64,000 bases of DNA from Mercenaria mercenaria. Its lineage: Eukaryota > Mollusca > Bivalvia > Venerida > Veneridae. A program made the position numbers and the translations under genes. The notes under the pieces are model-generated. The model was given only the letters and a program-made list of their open reading frames with translations. It did not search any database and was not told the origin of the DNA. Below, piece by piece: positions 33,135 through 44,108 of this stretch. The stretch covers positions 22,108,001-22,172,000 of the forward strand of contig NC_069365.1 of assembly GCF_021730395.1 (NCBI RefSeq), in the 5' to 3' direction. Every line of letters begins with the position of its first letter. Position 1 is the stretch's first letter.

Positions 33135-34430
33135 TTAGCTCACCTGTCACAGGGTGACAACATGAGTTGATGTCCATCATGTGTCAACAATTTGTAAAAA
33201 ATATTGTTCTTTCGAACCACTGGGCAGATTTACACCAAACTTCACAGGAATGATCATTGGGTGGTCCTCTTTCAAAATTACTCAAAGAATTTAATTCCAT
33301 GTAGAACTCTGGTTGCCATGGCAACCGAAATGCAACCGAAAAGAAAAACTTTGAAATTTATTTCTTGTCAGAAATTGTTAGCCGGTAGGGCTTTCATCCG
33401 TATTGACAGAGGCCACTTCCCAATCCAAAAATATTGCATTTTCCCAACTGTGGCAGAGAAACATCCCAAAATGGAAGGTAACATTTCCCAAAAATTACAT
33501 CAACAAATGGTTTAATTTTGTTTACATTTTAGTATTACCGGACGAAGCGGTTCTTAGACATTATCAATTTTTGTCTTACTATAGGGCACAGTACTGCGTG
33601 TTACCAGTCTAATCCGTTATGTTCCATGTCCCGCAATTTATATTTTAGTCGTGCTTCAGGTGAGATTTACTTCTGGTTGATTATTTTCCTGACAAAATGT
33701 CAACGGGAAGTATTACTGCAAGTCTATTAGACACATGGCAGCATCAAAAGAAACTGAAGGTAATCTTTCGACCGTGGGGTAAAAAGGCGTAACTTTGAGG
33801 GTACGGGTAATAATACTGAAGAAATGGTCTGTGATTAGATTTGTAAAACTTGAAGTCTGAAAAATGCTGTTGTCTAGTCTGTTACAGTAAAAATTAAATT
33901 TGATTTGAAAATATTTATTACTGTTCAAATTAATACACTAACACCATCTTTCCATGAATAGCATTTTTTCCCAAACTGGACATGTAGTTATCGCACATAT
34001 ATTTCCAAATTTTAAAGGCCTTGGACTCTATCCAATTTGCTGGTGAAAATTCCTAGTTGGATTTAAAAAAAAAATATTTTATGGAAATGATCTCTAGGTG
34101 ACCCTCTATCAAAATTGACTTAGCCATTCTGTTTCGGTTAAAAGCAAGTTCCTCTACCAAGTTAGTTCAGATTATCCCCCTTAGGTCAAATATTGCCCTG
34201 CCAATTGGTCATATGGTTTACATAGACTTGTTTAGGAAAAACCTTGGCCAACTCTGTACTGAAACAGCTGAAAATATTTTCAAATTGTCCAGAATAATAT
34301 CCAATTTGTAATAGAAATTTTATCTTTATTTGTTTAGTTTGCCTGCTTTCTGAAAGCTTTGAGTATGAAAACATGTCTTCTTTGTTGGGGTCTCTTTTTA
34401 TCAATTTACAGTGTCTGATTTGTGTTTTAC
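33135..34430 (+). repeat. Diverged tandem-core repeat fragments
   Basis: Begins TTAGCTCACCTGTCACAGGG, a typical head of mollusc Helentron-like repeats, and contains ACTGGGCAGATTTACACCAA and CACAGGAATGATCATTGGGT. Similar diverged unit sequence (GGAAATGATCTCTAGGTGAC) reappears at about 34080-34260 after an unrelated stretch. Ends not defined. Confidence 0.4.
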
Positions 34431-34824
34431 AGATTTACTTCTTGAGAGCAGGCAGCTACAAAATGGAAGGTCAACAAAACCAGTATAATTTACTTGAAAA
34501 GCAAGAAAGAAAAACCAGAAAATATGAAAAGACAGAAGACCAATTAACTTGAATTAAAAAAAAAAAACTTTTGAAAATAAGAATTCATGATTTACTTAGG
34601 AACTAAATTTATTTTGAGAACAGCAGTGATTGACTAAGCTCTGTTACTTTTAGAGATAAAGCACCATTATCACACTGGTTTTGTTATATGCTTATAAAAC
34701 ATACTAAAGTTTCATAAATCTTATTTTAGATAACTGATTTCTGGTTTATTTTGTAAAGGTTGTCTACTAATTAACATAGTTATATTTAAGTAATATTTTC
34801 CATGAAATTTTGAAGAGAATGTTT

Positions 34825-35480
34825 TGTTATACCCCCATGTAGTAAGCTTGTCTGTCTTTCAGTCAGTTTGTTTTCATGGTTTTCGGATGATAACTCATGA
34901 AAAGCTTGACCGATTTTAAATATTTTGGTACACAGGTGTAACATCAGAAAATACAGGTCAAGTTCGTATTTGGGGTCAGTAGGTCAAAGGTCAAGGTCAC
35001 AGTGACCTTGAACAGGTAAATGTTTTCTGGATGATAACTTGCGAATGCTTTGGCTTAGGATCATAGCTTTTGTAACACAGGTGTAACATGATAAAATACA
35101 GTTGTTTGAATTTGAGGTCAGTAGATCAAATGACAAGGTCACAGTGACCCTGAACAGTTGAACCGTTTCCGAATGATAACTTGAGAACTCGAGCCTAGGA
35201 TAAAATACAGGTCAAGTTTTACTTTGAGGTCAGTAGGTCAAGGTCACAATAAGGCAAAACAGTGAAATGTTTTTCAGATTATAACTTGAGAAGGCTTGAG
35301 CCTAGGATTATGGGATCAGGGAGGTTAATTATGACAAGCAGGTGACCCGTAATGATGTTGAGGTCAGTAGGTCACAGCTCAAGGTCACACTGACCCTGTT
35401 CTTTAAAATATGCACGGAGGGGCACCTGGGGTCTTCCTCCACCATTAAAGCTGGAAAGTCGCCAAATGACCTATCCTGTG
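34825..35480 (+). mobile_element. Helentron-like tandem-core repeat
   Basis: Starts TTATACCCCCATGTAGTAAG. It carries about four units of about 120-150 bp with GATGATAACTTG(A/C)GAA, CACAGGTGTAACAT, AAATACAGGTCAAGTT, then TCAGTAGGTCAAAGGTCAAG. It ends in GCACGGAGGGGCACCTGGGG and a GGAAAGTCGCCAAATGACCT block. No protein. Confidence 0.55.
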
Positions 35481-35592
35481 TCCATGTGACTTTAAATCCA
35501 ACAAAATAAGTAACGGTTCTTTAAAACGTTTTTTAGACAATTACTTCGGAATGCTTTGGATGAGGATCACAAAATTTAGTACAAAAAAAACA

Positions 35593-36131
35593 AAGACAAA
35601 TATCAAACAGGGAATGCCACGCACCAAAAACGCAGCCTCCTCAAAACGAAACCCACAGCACGCAGACGCATGCACCACACACACACACACACACACACAG
35701 CCAACACATTAGGACAAAACGAACAAACAAAGGAACACACACATACACACACACACAGCCAACACATAGGACAAAACGAACAAACAAAGGAACACAGTGG
35801 GGCACCGCCTTCGAACGGTCAGTGGCAAAAACACCACTGGGGAGCTTAAACCGGTTTATGGTGCGCACCCAACCTCACTCTTACACCCACCATGTTCCAA
35901 AGACAGGGGACAGTGTAAATAAAAGTAATCCCCTCCAGGTGAATCTCTTACACACGTAAAGGAAACAAAAAGGCATGGCATGTAAAACACAAAAATGCTC
36001 GTGTATAAATATATTAAAAGCAAACCTTAAGAACCAAAAACGTATGTACGCAATGCCTTTTCAGAAGACAGAGCAACAAGAGAAACACCCTTAAGGGCCC
36101 GACGAAACAGGTCAGAAGACAAATATCAAAA
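35593..36131. mobile_element. Insertion flanked by a 14+ bp direct repeat, with (AC)n
   Basis: AGACAAATATCAAA lies at both edges (about 35593 and 36118), each followed by (A)CAGG. Between are (AC)n runs (35671-35699 and 35737-35758) and an internal tandem duplication of GCCAACACAT(T)AGGACAAAAC. The composition (C- and A-rich, few T) differs sharply from the surroundings. It may be a retroposed non-coding repeat; family unknown. Confidence 0.45.
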
Positions 36132-36449
36132 CAGGTCAGTCAGGTTGGATTTATAAACTGCTTATCATAGAGTCCTCCCCCTCTTCCGTCAGACACAATC
36201 AAAGAGGGAAGCGTAGGTTAGTCTTATTTAAGGTTAGTCTTGACCACCAGATGACCTGTATTGATTTTGAGTTCCAATGGTGAAGATGACCCGGAACATT
36301 TAAACTTTTTCCAAACAACAATTTGAGAACACTGGGGCGGAGGATCATGAAACTTCATATGGAGATTGATCTGGACCAGCAGATGATCTGTATTGAATTT
36401 GAGGACATTAGGCCAACGCTCAAGAAGTGCTGCTTTGACATTGGCTTAA

Positions 36450-38699
36450 TTCTGTGATAAGGCCGTATTGTGTCTGTCCGTCGTCAAAAATTGGACTGTT
36501 AACACCCTAGAGGTCACAATTGTGACATAATCTTAATGAAACTTAGTCAGAATGTTACTCTTAATAAAATCTTGGACGCGTTTGATACTGGGTCATCTGG
36601 GGTCAAAAACTAGGTCACCAGGTCAAATGAAAGGAAAAGCTTGTTAACACTCTAGACGTCACAATTTTGGTTCAATCCAAATGAAACTTTGTCAGAATGT
36701 TACCCTAAAAAAATTTTGACGAGCTTTATATTAGTTTATCTGGAATCAAAAGCTAGGTCACTACTTCAGGACAAAGGAAAAGCTTGATAACACTCTGGAG
36801 GTTACAGTTTTGGCTCAATCTCAATGGAACTTGGTCAGAATGTTACTCTTAATAAAATCTTGGACGAGATCAATATAAGGTTATCTTGGTTTAAAAACTA
36901 GGTTACCAGGTCAGATCAAAGAATTAAAGACTATATCTTCATGAAACTTGGTCAAAATGTTAATCTTGATGATCCATAGGTCAAGTTTAAATCTTGGTCA
37001 GGGGGGTCAAAAACTATGTCACCAGGTCAAATCAAGGGAAATGATTGTTAACACTCTAGAGGTCACAAGTTTAGCCCAATGTTCATGAAACTGGGTCATA
37101 ATGTTACCCTTAATAACATCTTAGACCAGTTTGATATTGGGTCATCTAGGGTCAAAAACTAGGCCACCAGGTGAAATCAAAGGAAAAAGTTGTTAACACT
37201 GTAGTGGCCACATTTATGACAATATCTTAATGAAACTTGGTCATAATGTTAATCTTAATAATCAATAGGTCAAGTTTAAATTTGGGTCAGGTGAAATTAG
37301 AAACTAGGTCACTAGGTCAAATCAAAGGAAAAGCTTGTTAACACTCCAGAGGCCACATTTATGACTGTATCTGCATGAAACTTGGTCAGAGTGTTAATCT
37401 TGATGATCTTTAACTCCCTGGGGCCGAAATGCGACTAAAGGCGCTATATTTTCTACCCCTGTAGCGTCGATATCCGACTATAAGGACGGCAATTGACGAG
37501 TATAGTCGCGGCACCGAGATCATGCTGATTGCGTCACGTACTTGTTAATTTTTAGTCCTGATAAAAGCAAAATTATTTTGCATACCGGTTTTTATTTCTT
37601 AGATGTTATAAATTATCAATTATGCTAATAATTAGTTTCCTTGTTAAAATAAATGTTTTCAAATTTGCGGTAAAGGAAATAAAAAAGACGAACTCCGCTG
37701 TGTTTCGTTCATACTGTATTTCAAAAGATTAAAATAATGTCGGCTGCCAGAGATTTTTCTGACATTGAAGAAAATATTCATTATCATGCTAATTTTGACG
37801 TATAAGTTCCTTTGGATGATGAAATTTCATTATCAGAGAAATGAATGGTCGGAAAATGTTAAGTTTTAGAAAGCTGAAATATTCGTACACTTACATCGCA
37901 TTAAATTCAAATGGATAAAAATGACACAGCAAAACAAGTTTCATACATAAAAATGTGTGTAAATAAACGCTTTTTGTAAATTTAATAATTCTTCAAAGAT
38001 GGGTGTCAATATTACAATTTAACTGTCTCAGTGCGTGTAACACAACGTTTGTGTACATGTTTAGAAATTAATGAGACATCAAAATAAACCATCGTTATTC
38101 GTTACAAAAATGGGTGTTATTTTTGAGTAATGCTAATGTAAATACTCTGTGTTAATAATTTATATTTTTTATTGGAATTTAATGTGTTTACATGTGAAAA
38201 AAATAATAAAATCGGAAATGTTCAAATATTTATTAAACGCAGTAGGTGTGTAAAAATGGTGAATGTTTCGAAATGAAATATTATTCTATTTGGATATAAG
38301 TTACGGACGAAAGTGGATATAAATATAAATATTTGTTCAAACTTGGAAGATTTTAAAAGTATAGTTTGATTTACACCAATGTTAATAATATTTTATGCAT
38401 GATCAATTGACTGTATGCTAGTGTGATTATAATAAGATCAGATAATGTTCTTCGACGTCAGGTGAAAATTCTTATCTCGCCGCAGCATGTATATTATGAT
38501 ATCGGCCTCAGGGAGTTAAATCAAGTTTAAATCTAGGTCATGTGGGGTAAAAAACTAGGTCCCCGGGTCAAATCAAAGGAAAAGCTAGTTAACACTTTAG
38601 AGGCTAATTTTAATGGAACTTGGTCAGAATGTTGATCTTGATGATCTGTAGGTCAGTATGTCAGGAAAACAATACAGGGCCTTCATGGCCCTCTAGTTT
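36450..38699 (+). mobile_element. Helentron-like tandem-core element, interrupted
   Basis: Head TCTGTGATAAGGCCGTATTG with TGTCTGTCCGTCGTC. At least six units of about 150-170 bp follow, with TGTTAACACTCTAGAGGTCA, CATGAAACTTGGTCAGAATG, AATAGGTCAAGTTTAAATC and AACTAGGTCACCAGGTCAAA. The 3' end has the perfect hairpin AGGGCCTTCATGGCCCT (38676-38692) and then CTAGTTT. A TTAA-type transposon splits one unit at 37410-38519. Confidence 0.65.
37414..38515. mobile_element. TTAA-flanked transposon (piggyBac-like, non-autonomous), 1.1 kb
   Basis: Terminal inverted repeats CTCCCTGGGGCCGA / TCGGCCTCAGGGAG are each flanked by TTAA (37410-37413 and 38516-38519). The host repeat unit resumes in register after the element, confirming the insertion. 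TTAA duplication is used by piggyBac and by Kolobok; I favour piggyBac-like only weakly. A short frame from 37737 reads MSAARDFSDIEENIHYHANF then stops, and could be a transposase N-terminal remnant. No DDE core seen. Confidence 0.75.
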
Positions 38700-39130
38700 A
38701 TTTGTTCTTGTTGCAAGAGAAATGGTAAATTTTAGAATACAGATTACAGCAAGTCACATTTTCTTTATTTTGACAATACTTATTTCAAGGCCTGACAAAA
38801 ACCTCCAGTACTGTTATTAAAGGTTGTTATTCACAGTTCAGCTTGTGAACAGTTTTTTCAATAACTAAAGTGTGATGCAAGTCTTTGTAATGTGTATATA
38901 AAAGCAAAATTAGGATTTGTTTTACCAATGGTGGTACTAAGAGCGAGTAATTGCAGAATTACAATTAACACAAATAGAAAAAATCAAGCCTGCAGAAGAA
39001 GGCTAATATGTCTTCCTAGTCTGAGCTCTTAACCTGTCGTGGTGCAAATAGATTGTTACATGTGTGTCTGTCTGTTACAGTCTTGTTAACAGTGAGTTGC
39101 AATCTAGTAACTTTTCATTTTTGTATGATT
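38700..39130. other. Non-coding sequence
   Basis: Nothing recognised. Confidence 0.4.
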
Positions 39131-39134
39131 TTTA

Positions 39135-40300
39135 GCTCACCTGAGCACAGTGTGAGCTGATGTGATCACCCTAAGTCCCTAAGTCTGTCATGATTGTGCT
39201 TCTCAACAATTTGCCTGGAAACACCCTAGTAGACAGTTGTTTTTAAATGTTAAAGGAACAATTTGAAGTCTGATCGATTCCAGATTGAGGCAGTGCCTTA
39301 TTATAATACATAAGAAAATGCCAAGCCGATTTTTATGTTTGGTTTAAATGACAAAAATAGAACACGTGTCAAATATGCGTAGGTACAAATTTGATTAAAA
39401 TATACTCTAGGCAAATGTGTGCGAGATGAATTTTGGTTTATATTACGACAGACTTACTTTTAAATTACCGCTTGCGCAAAATGTGCACCTGGGTGCAGAT
39501 CTTGCATATGGGAACTGTGCTACAGATTACTTATTGAAAAAAGAATATATGACATTAACCTTCGACAGCATATATAGCATATAATAGAATATAGAGGTCT
39601 AGTAATATGAATAAAGTTGAAAATTAATTTTTAGCTCAAGGTGAGTTTTTCTGATCGCTCGATGTCCGGCGTCCGTCGTCTGTCTGTCAACATTTAGCTT
39701 GTGTATGCGATAGAGGCTGGATTTTTCAACTGATCTTCATGAAACTTGATTAGAATTATTACCTTTATGAAATCTAGGCCAAGTTCGAAACTGGGTTATC
39801 TGGGGTAAAAAACTAGGTCACTAGGTCAAATCAAAGAAAAACTTTGTGTATGCGATAGAGGCTGTATTTTTCAATTGATCTTCATAAATTTTGGTCAGAA
39901 TGATTACCTTTATGAAATCTAGGCCAAGTTCGAAAACGGGTCATCTGGGATAAAAAAACTAGGTCACTGGATCAAATCAAAGAAAAACCTTGTGTATGCG
40001 ATAGAGGCTGTATTTTTCAATTGATCTTCATGAATATTGGTCGGAATGATAACTTTGATGAAATCTAGGCCGAGTTCGAAAAGGGTTTAGCTGGAGTTAA
40101 AAACTAGGTCACTAGGTCAAATCAAGGAAAAACCTTGTGTATGCGATAGAGGCTATATTTTTCAATTGATCTCCATGAATATTGGTCAGAATGATTGCTT
40201 TGATGAAATCTAGGCCGAGTTCGAAAATGAGTCATCTGGGGTCAAAACTAGGTCACTAGGTCATACCGGTATCTAAGAAAATACTTGTTTAAACTCAAGA
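39135..40300 (+). repeat. Helentron-like heads and tandem core
   Basis: A head-like TTAGCTCACCTGAGCACAGT lies at 39135, and a second head, TTAGCTCAAGGTGAGTTTTT, at 39632. It is followed by TGTCCGGCGTCCGTCGTC and four units of about 150 bp with TTGTGTATGCGATAGAGGCT, TCAATTGATCTTCATGAA and AAACTAGGTCACTAGGTCAA. No clear 3' hairpin was found, so the second element may be truncated near 40390. The piece between 39180 and 39630 is unassigned. Confidence 0.5.
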
Positions 40301-40552
40301 GACCACATTTTTAGTCCAATCTTAATGAAAATTGACCAAAATATTTGTTTTCATGAAATCACTATGTTAAACATGTTTACACTGTTATAGTGTGTTTCTC
40401 TTGAACTAAGAAATACATTTATAGGCCATATTTTTGTCACTGACCAACACTTAAGTTTAAAATTCTTTGGCATATAAACCTAAGAAAATTGTTTTTAAAT
40501 TGTCCACATTTATGTACATTCAAGTTATACTGTAAATTCTGTATGTAAAATA

Positions 40553-41393
40553 CGAGGGTGCTTCAAACAGTTCTGTTACCGATACGCTCAAACATATGAT
40601 TTTCATGTTTTTTAATTTTACATGTATATAAAAAGGTATTTAATACCTTCATAAACTAAAAAAAATCGTTGAAATGGGGAATAAATGAAAAAAGTTATAC
40701 CACTTGAAATAATGACAGTCATATGCGCTTGCTATTTTTAATGTGTTATCATAGCCAGGCAGTGAAATGTGAAATACGTGTCTAAAATGCAACGCAAGAA
40801 TACCAATAATTCACTAACAGAATGAAACTTGTGTGTATGGTTAATGCCCTCAGACGATCTGACAAATAGCAATGGAGAAGATAAAGTGAAAAACGCCCGG
40901 TAAAAACAAAGTCTCAGAAAAGGGACTAAATACAATTTCCTTTCCAATCAATTGTTGTGCCACAGTTGTGCAGATCCCTTGTCAAACAGGAAACTCTATT
41001 ACTAGCAGTTTCTACAAGAGAACAGTTCTTAGTTCCATAAAGACATTCTATGGGAAAGAGCGCCCGAATATAAGTTTGAAAGTCATTTTCCTCTATCAGT
41101 CGTCACCACCTTTCTGCACGACGAAAAGGTAAAACTACTTCAACACTCAAAATATTCTCCATATTTAAATCCATGCCCTTTTTATTCTCTATTTCCTCGC
41201 CTCAAGAAATAGTTGTCTGTGTGACGAGATGATTGAAAGAGATATCTTGGACTGACTAGGCAGTGGATATCAAGTCTACACAAATGCATTTATTTAAAGG
41301 GTGATACTTTGAGAGGTTGACATAGGTGTTAGGTAGGTAGGGTTTCTCGTTAATATTTTAGATCCAGTAGCAGAACGTTTTGAAACTCCCTAG
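40553..41393 (+). mobile_element. Decayed mariner transposon
   Basis: Terminal inverted repeats CGAGGGTGCTTCAAACAGTT and AACGTTTTGAAACTCCCTAG have TA on both outer sides (40551-40552 and 41394-41395). On the + strand a remnant of the catalytic C-terminal half is readable: FLHDEKVKLLQHSKYSPYLN, then PCPFYSLFPRLKK. This aligns with the mariner signature ending in YSPDLAPxDFxLFxxLK; the final aspartate and some neighbours are substituted. At 841 bp it is shorter than a full mariner (about 1.3 kb), and the N-terminal half cannot be followed. Inactive. Confidence 0.8.
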
Positions 41394-42783
41394 TAATTAC
41401 TTTATTATTATGCTTATATTATATATTGCTCTTGTATTTATTGAATGTCATTATGAAATAAATAAACATTGCCTTTGTGTTTTATGCTAAATGCATTTAA
41501 ATATTCATATTTGTGTTTTGCACGAAAAGTTATTGGCACTGTTCACAGAAAGAAAGACTAAAATAAATCATAATATAATTGTGTGAGACATTTATAACGT
41601 CCAGAAAGATATCTAGGAATATTACGTTATAATTTAAAGATACATAATTTTGTGCATTCATTTACCTATATTGCCTTTTAAGATATACTTAAGACAAAAA
41701 TGTTATGTTTGTTCTGTCTGCATTTATAACTGATTTACAAGATCAAGAGGTTGATGCTTTGTGAACTCAACTAAATTTGTCGAAGCCTTTAGAGAAGATT
41801 CAAACTTTTGCCGTTGTTCTTCCCCCTTTATGCTAACCCGTTGTTTTTAAATAGAAGCGCTATTTGTTATAATTAAACTACTGAAACTGTGAAAATGATA
41901 AGTAGTTACACAAAAGAATAAAATAACATGTAACATAAAACAAAAATCACTGTACCTGCAGTCACTCTTCAACATTAAGCTGTGGTAAAATACCTCCCAT
42001 AACATTGAAAAAGGAACAATTTAGGATAACGGATAACACTAAAAAGAATGCCACTTGCATATCTAAGAAAACAACTAGCTTCAAATGTACCCTATGGGAG
42101 TGTGACTTGCTAAAAATTTTGTTTTCACTGCAGTTTTTAAATTAATCTTTTCTATTATCTGTTTTGAAGATGTTTTTAATCTGAGCGTACTAGACGTGTG
42201 CGTGTGCATGTGTGTGTGTGTGTGTGTTTCTATAGACCAAGTAATGTTCGCATAGGCTTTTATTTAGTGATTTCATGGTTAAGGTTAGCACTCTCGTCCG
42301 CAGTGTAATGAATTCGCGGAACGTGTGTGTTTGTGTATTAGGACATGACGTATATTATATATGTAGACTATAGTGTGTTTAGCATTGTTCGTCTCAAAAA
42401 TGTTATCGGGAGGTTTTTGTAACATCATATCACATTTTACATCATTGTAATTATGTTTCTTGCTATAAATAAAATGTTTTGTACTCGGATTCATTCTCGT
42501 TTTATTCATTCGACTATTTTACAAGTCTCAATAATGTCACAGGTTAAAGAAAAACCATAAACTTCCTCACAGTAGAAAAGTTTCCTGTCAATTAATTTCA
42601 GTTAACAGAGGTAGGTAGTTACAATGCCCCTTGTGGCGCCTCTAACTATGTTACATACGTAATACCAGGATAGCCAAACAACGTGATATTTCAGTATCGT
42701 ACACTCGAAGAATTGCTTGCTTCTAGTAATATTTTTACTTATAATTATCTTATTACCTGACTGGTTTTAATATTCTTTTCGAT
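41394..42783. other. Non-coding sequence with a (TG)n tract
   Basis: A (TG)n-rich tract lies at about 42195-42228. Otherwise nothing is recognised. Confidence 0.5.
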
Positions 42784-42982
42784 GACAGAAAAACGAGTGC
42801 TTTCGTCGACACAGAGCGCCTACCAGACATTCTAAACATTTTCCTCAAACACTTCACCCAAATGTTTTTGTTTTTCTTCACGAACCAAATTTGAAGGTAA
42901 CGTGTACACGTGGAAGTTTTGCGAATAGTTTGAAGAAATTATTGTAACTTTATTTTTCGAGAAAAGCACTCGTTTTTCTGTC
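42784..42982. mobile_element. MITE-like hairpin repeat, 199 bp
   Basis: The ends GACAGAAAAACGAGTGCTTT and AAGCACTCGTTTTTCTGTC are near-perfect inverted repeats of about 19 bp. Non-coding. The flanks (TTTCGAT / TTTGACA) give no obvious target duplication. Confidence 0.6.
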
Positions 42983-44108
42983 TTTGACACCTTCTGTCTT
43001 TACTTAATTCGTCCAGGAATAAAAATATAAGCAAAATTGTAACCTGAAACGAGTTATTTTCCCCCGTTTGTACGGCACGAAAAGTCACGAAGGTTGGCCA
43101 TCCTGAAAACGACGTGTTTAAAGGTTTAACGTGTTAATATGACAGAAACAGCAACTAGAAAAAAAACTGAAACTGTTTCATTTGATTCTTTTTTACGTAA
43201 TAAATATTCAATGGCGTTTTACAAATACATAAAAATACGGAAGTGATTGCGTATCGTCATTTATTCGGAAAACGTAGAATAAAGCCTGGATTCGGCGTAC
43301 GGAAATGAAAATAATTTTATGATTTAATCGAAACCTGTGAGTACATTTATTAAAAATGGCACTTTTGCTATATTTCTTAAGTCAAATGACATTAAAACAT
43401 AGAACACGTTAAAACATTCAAAACATGTCTTAAAATTAGCGTGAAATGTCCGGTTAACTTTAATCTTGGTCATATATCTCAAAAATTAGCAAACGGACCT
43501 AAACATTTTTTTCACCAAATTATAGGCCATATGTTTATTTAGAACTGTGAGAAGTTTCATCAAAATCTATATTGTAGAAACATTTCTATTCGCGAAAATG
43601 TTATGAAAGTTATGATTTTCCCATAGACTCCCATGATGAAATATTGCGTGAGATCCATTTTTTTCAAATCAGTCTAGCCAAAAATAAAGCACACGACCCT
43701 ATCTTTTTTATTTGCTGAATTTTCAAGGTATATTCTGAAGTTTTGAAAATCAGAGTTTAATCAAATTCTACATTGTAGGAAAAAATTCGATCCAAACGTG
43801 CAGAACTACTTTAATGACATATAACATAAATGAGCATAAATACCATTGTAAATAAAATATTTAGTAATCATTGAAAAAAGATCAGACATCAGATAAAATT
43901 AATAAGATATTAGAATATTAAGATACAGTGAGACAGCAGCTGTTTGTTATTAAGTAAGAATAAGTGGGTTATTGCGACATGTCCAGAAGTTTGTACAAAC
44001 AACTGTATTTTGTATTTGTTATAATATAGTTCATATTCGAATGTATTTACACAATAAAATCATCCAGTTCACGTTACTTCAATTTCTTAAAAATTACAGT
44101 CACAGTCT
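42983..44108. other. Non-coding sequence, including the presumed LINE 3' UTR
   Basis: The part just below 44109 should be the 3' UTR of the minus-strand LINE; no poly-A or microsatellite tail is clear. The rest is unrecognised AT-rich sequence. Confidence 0.4.

Noticed and set aside
35641-35868. 75-codon Val/Cys-rich minus-strand frame
   Set aside because: Produced by (AC)n tracts and an internal duplication in a repeat.
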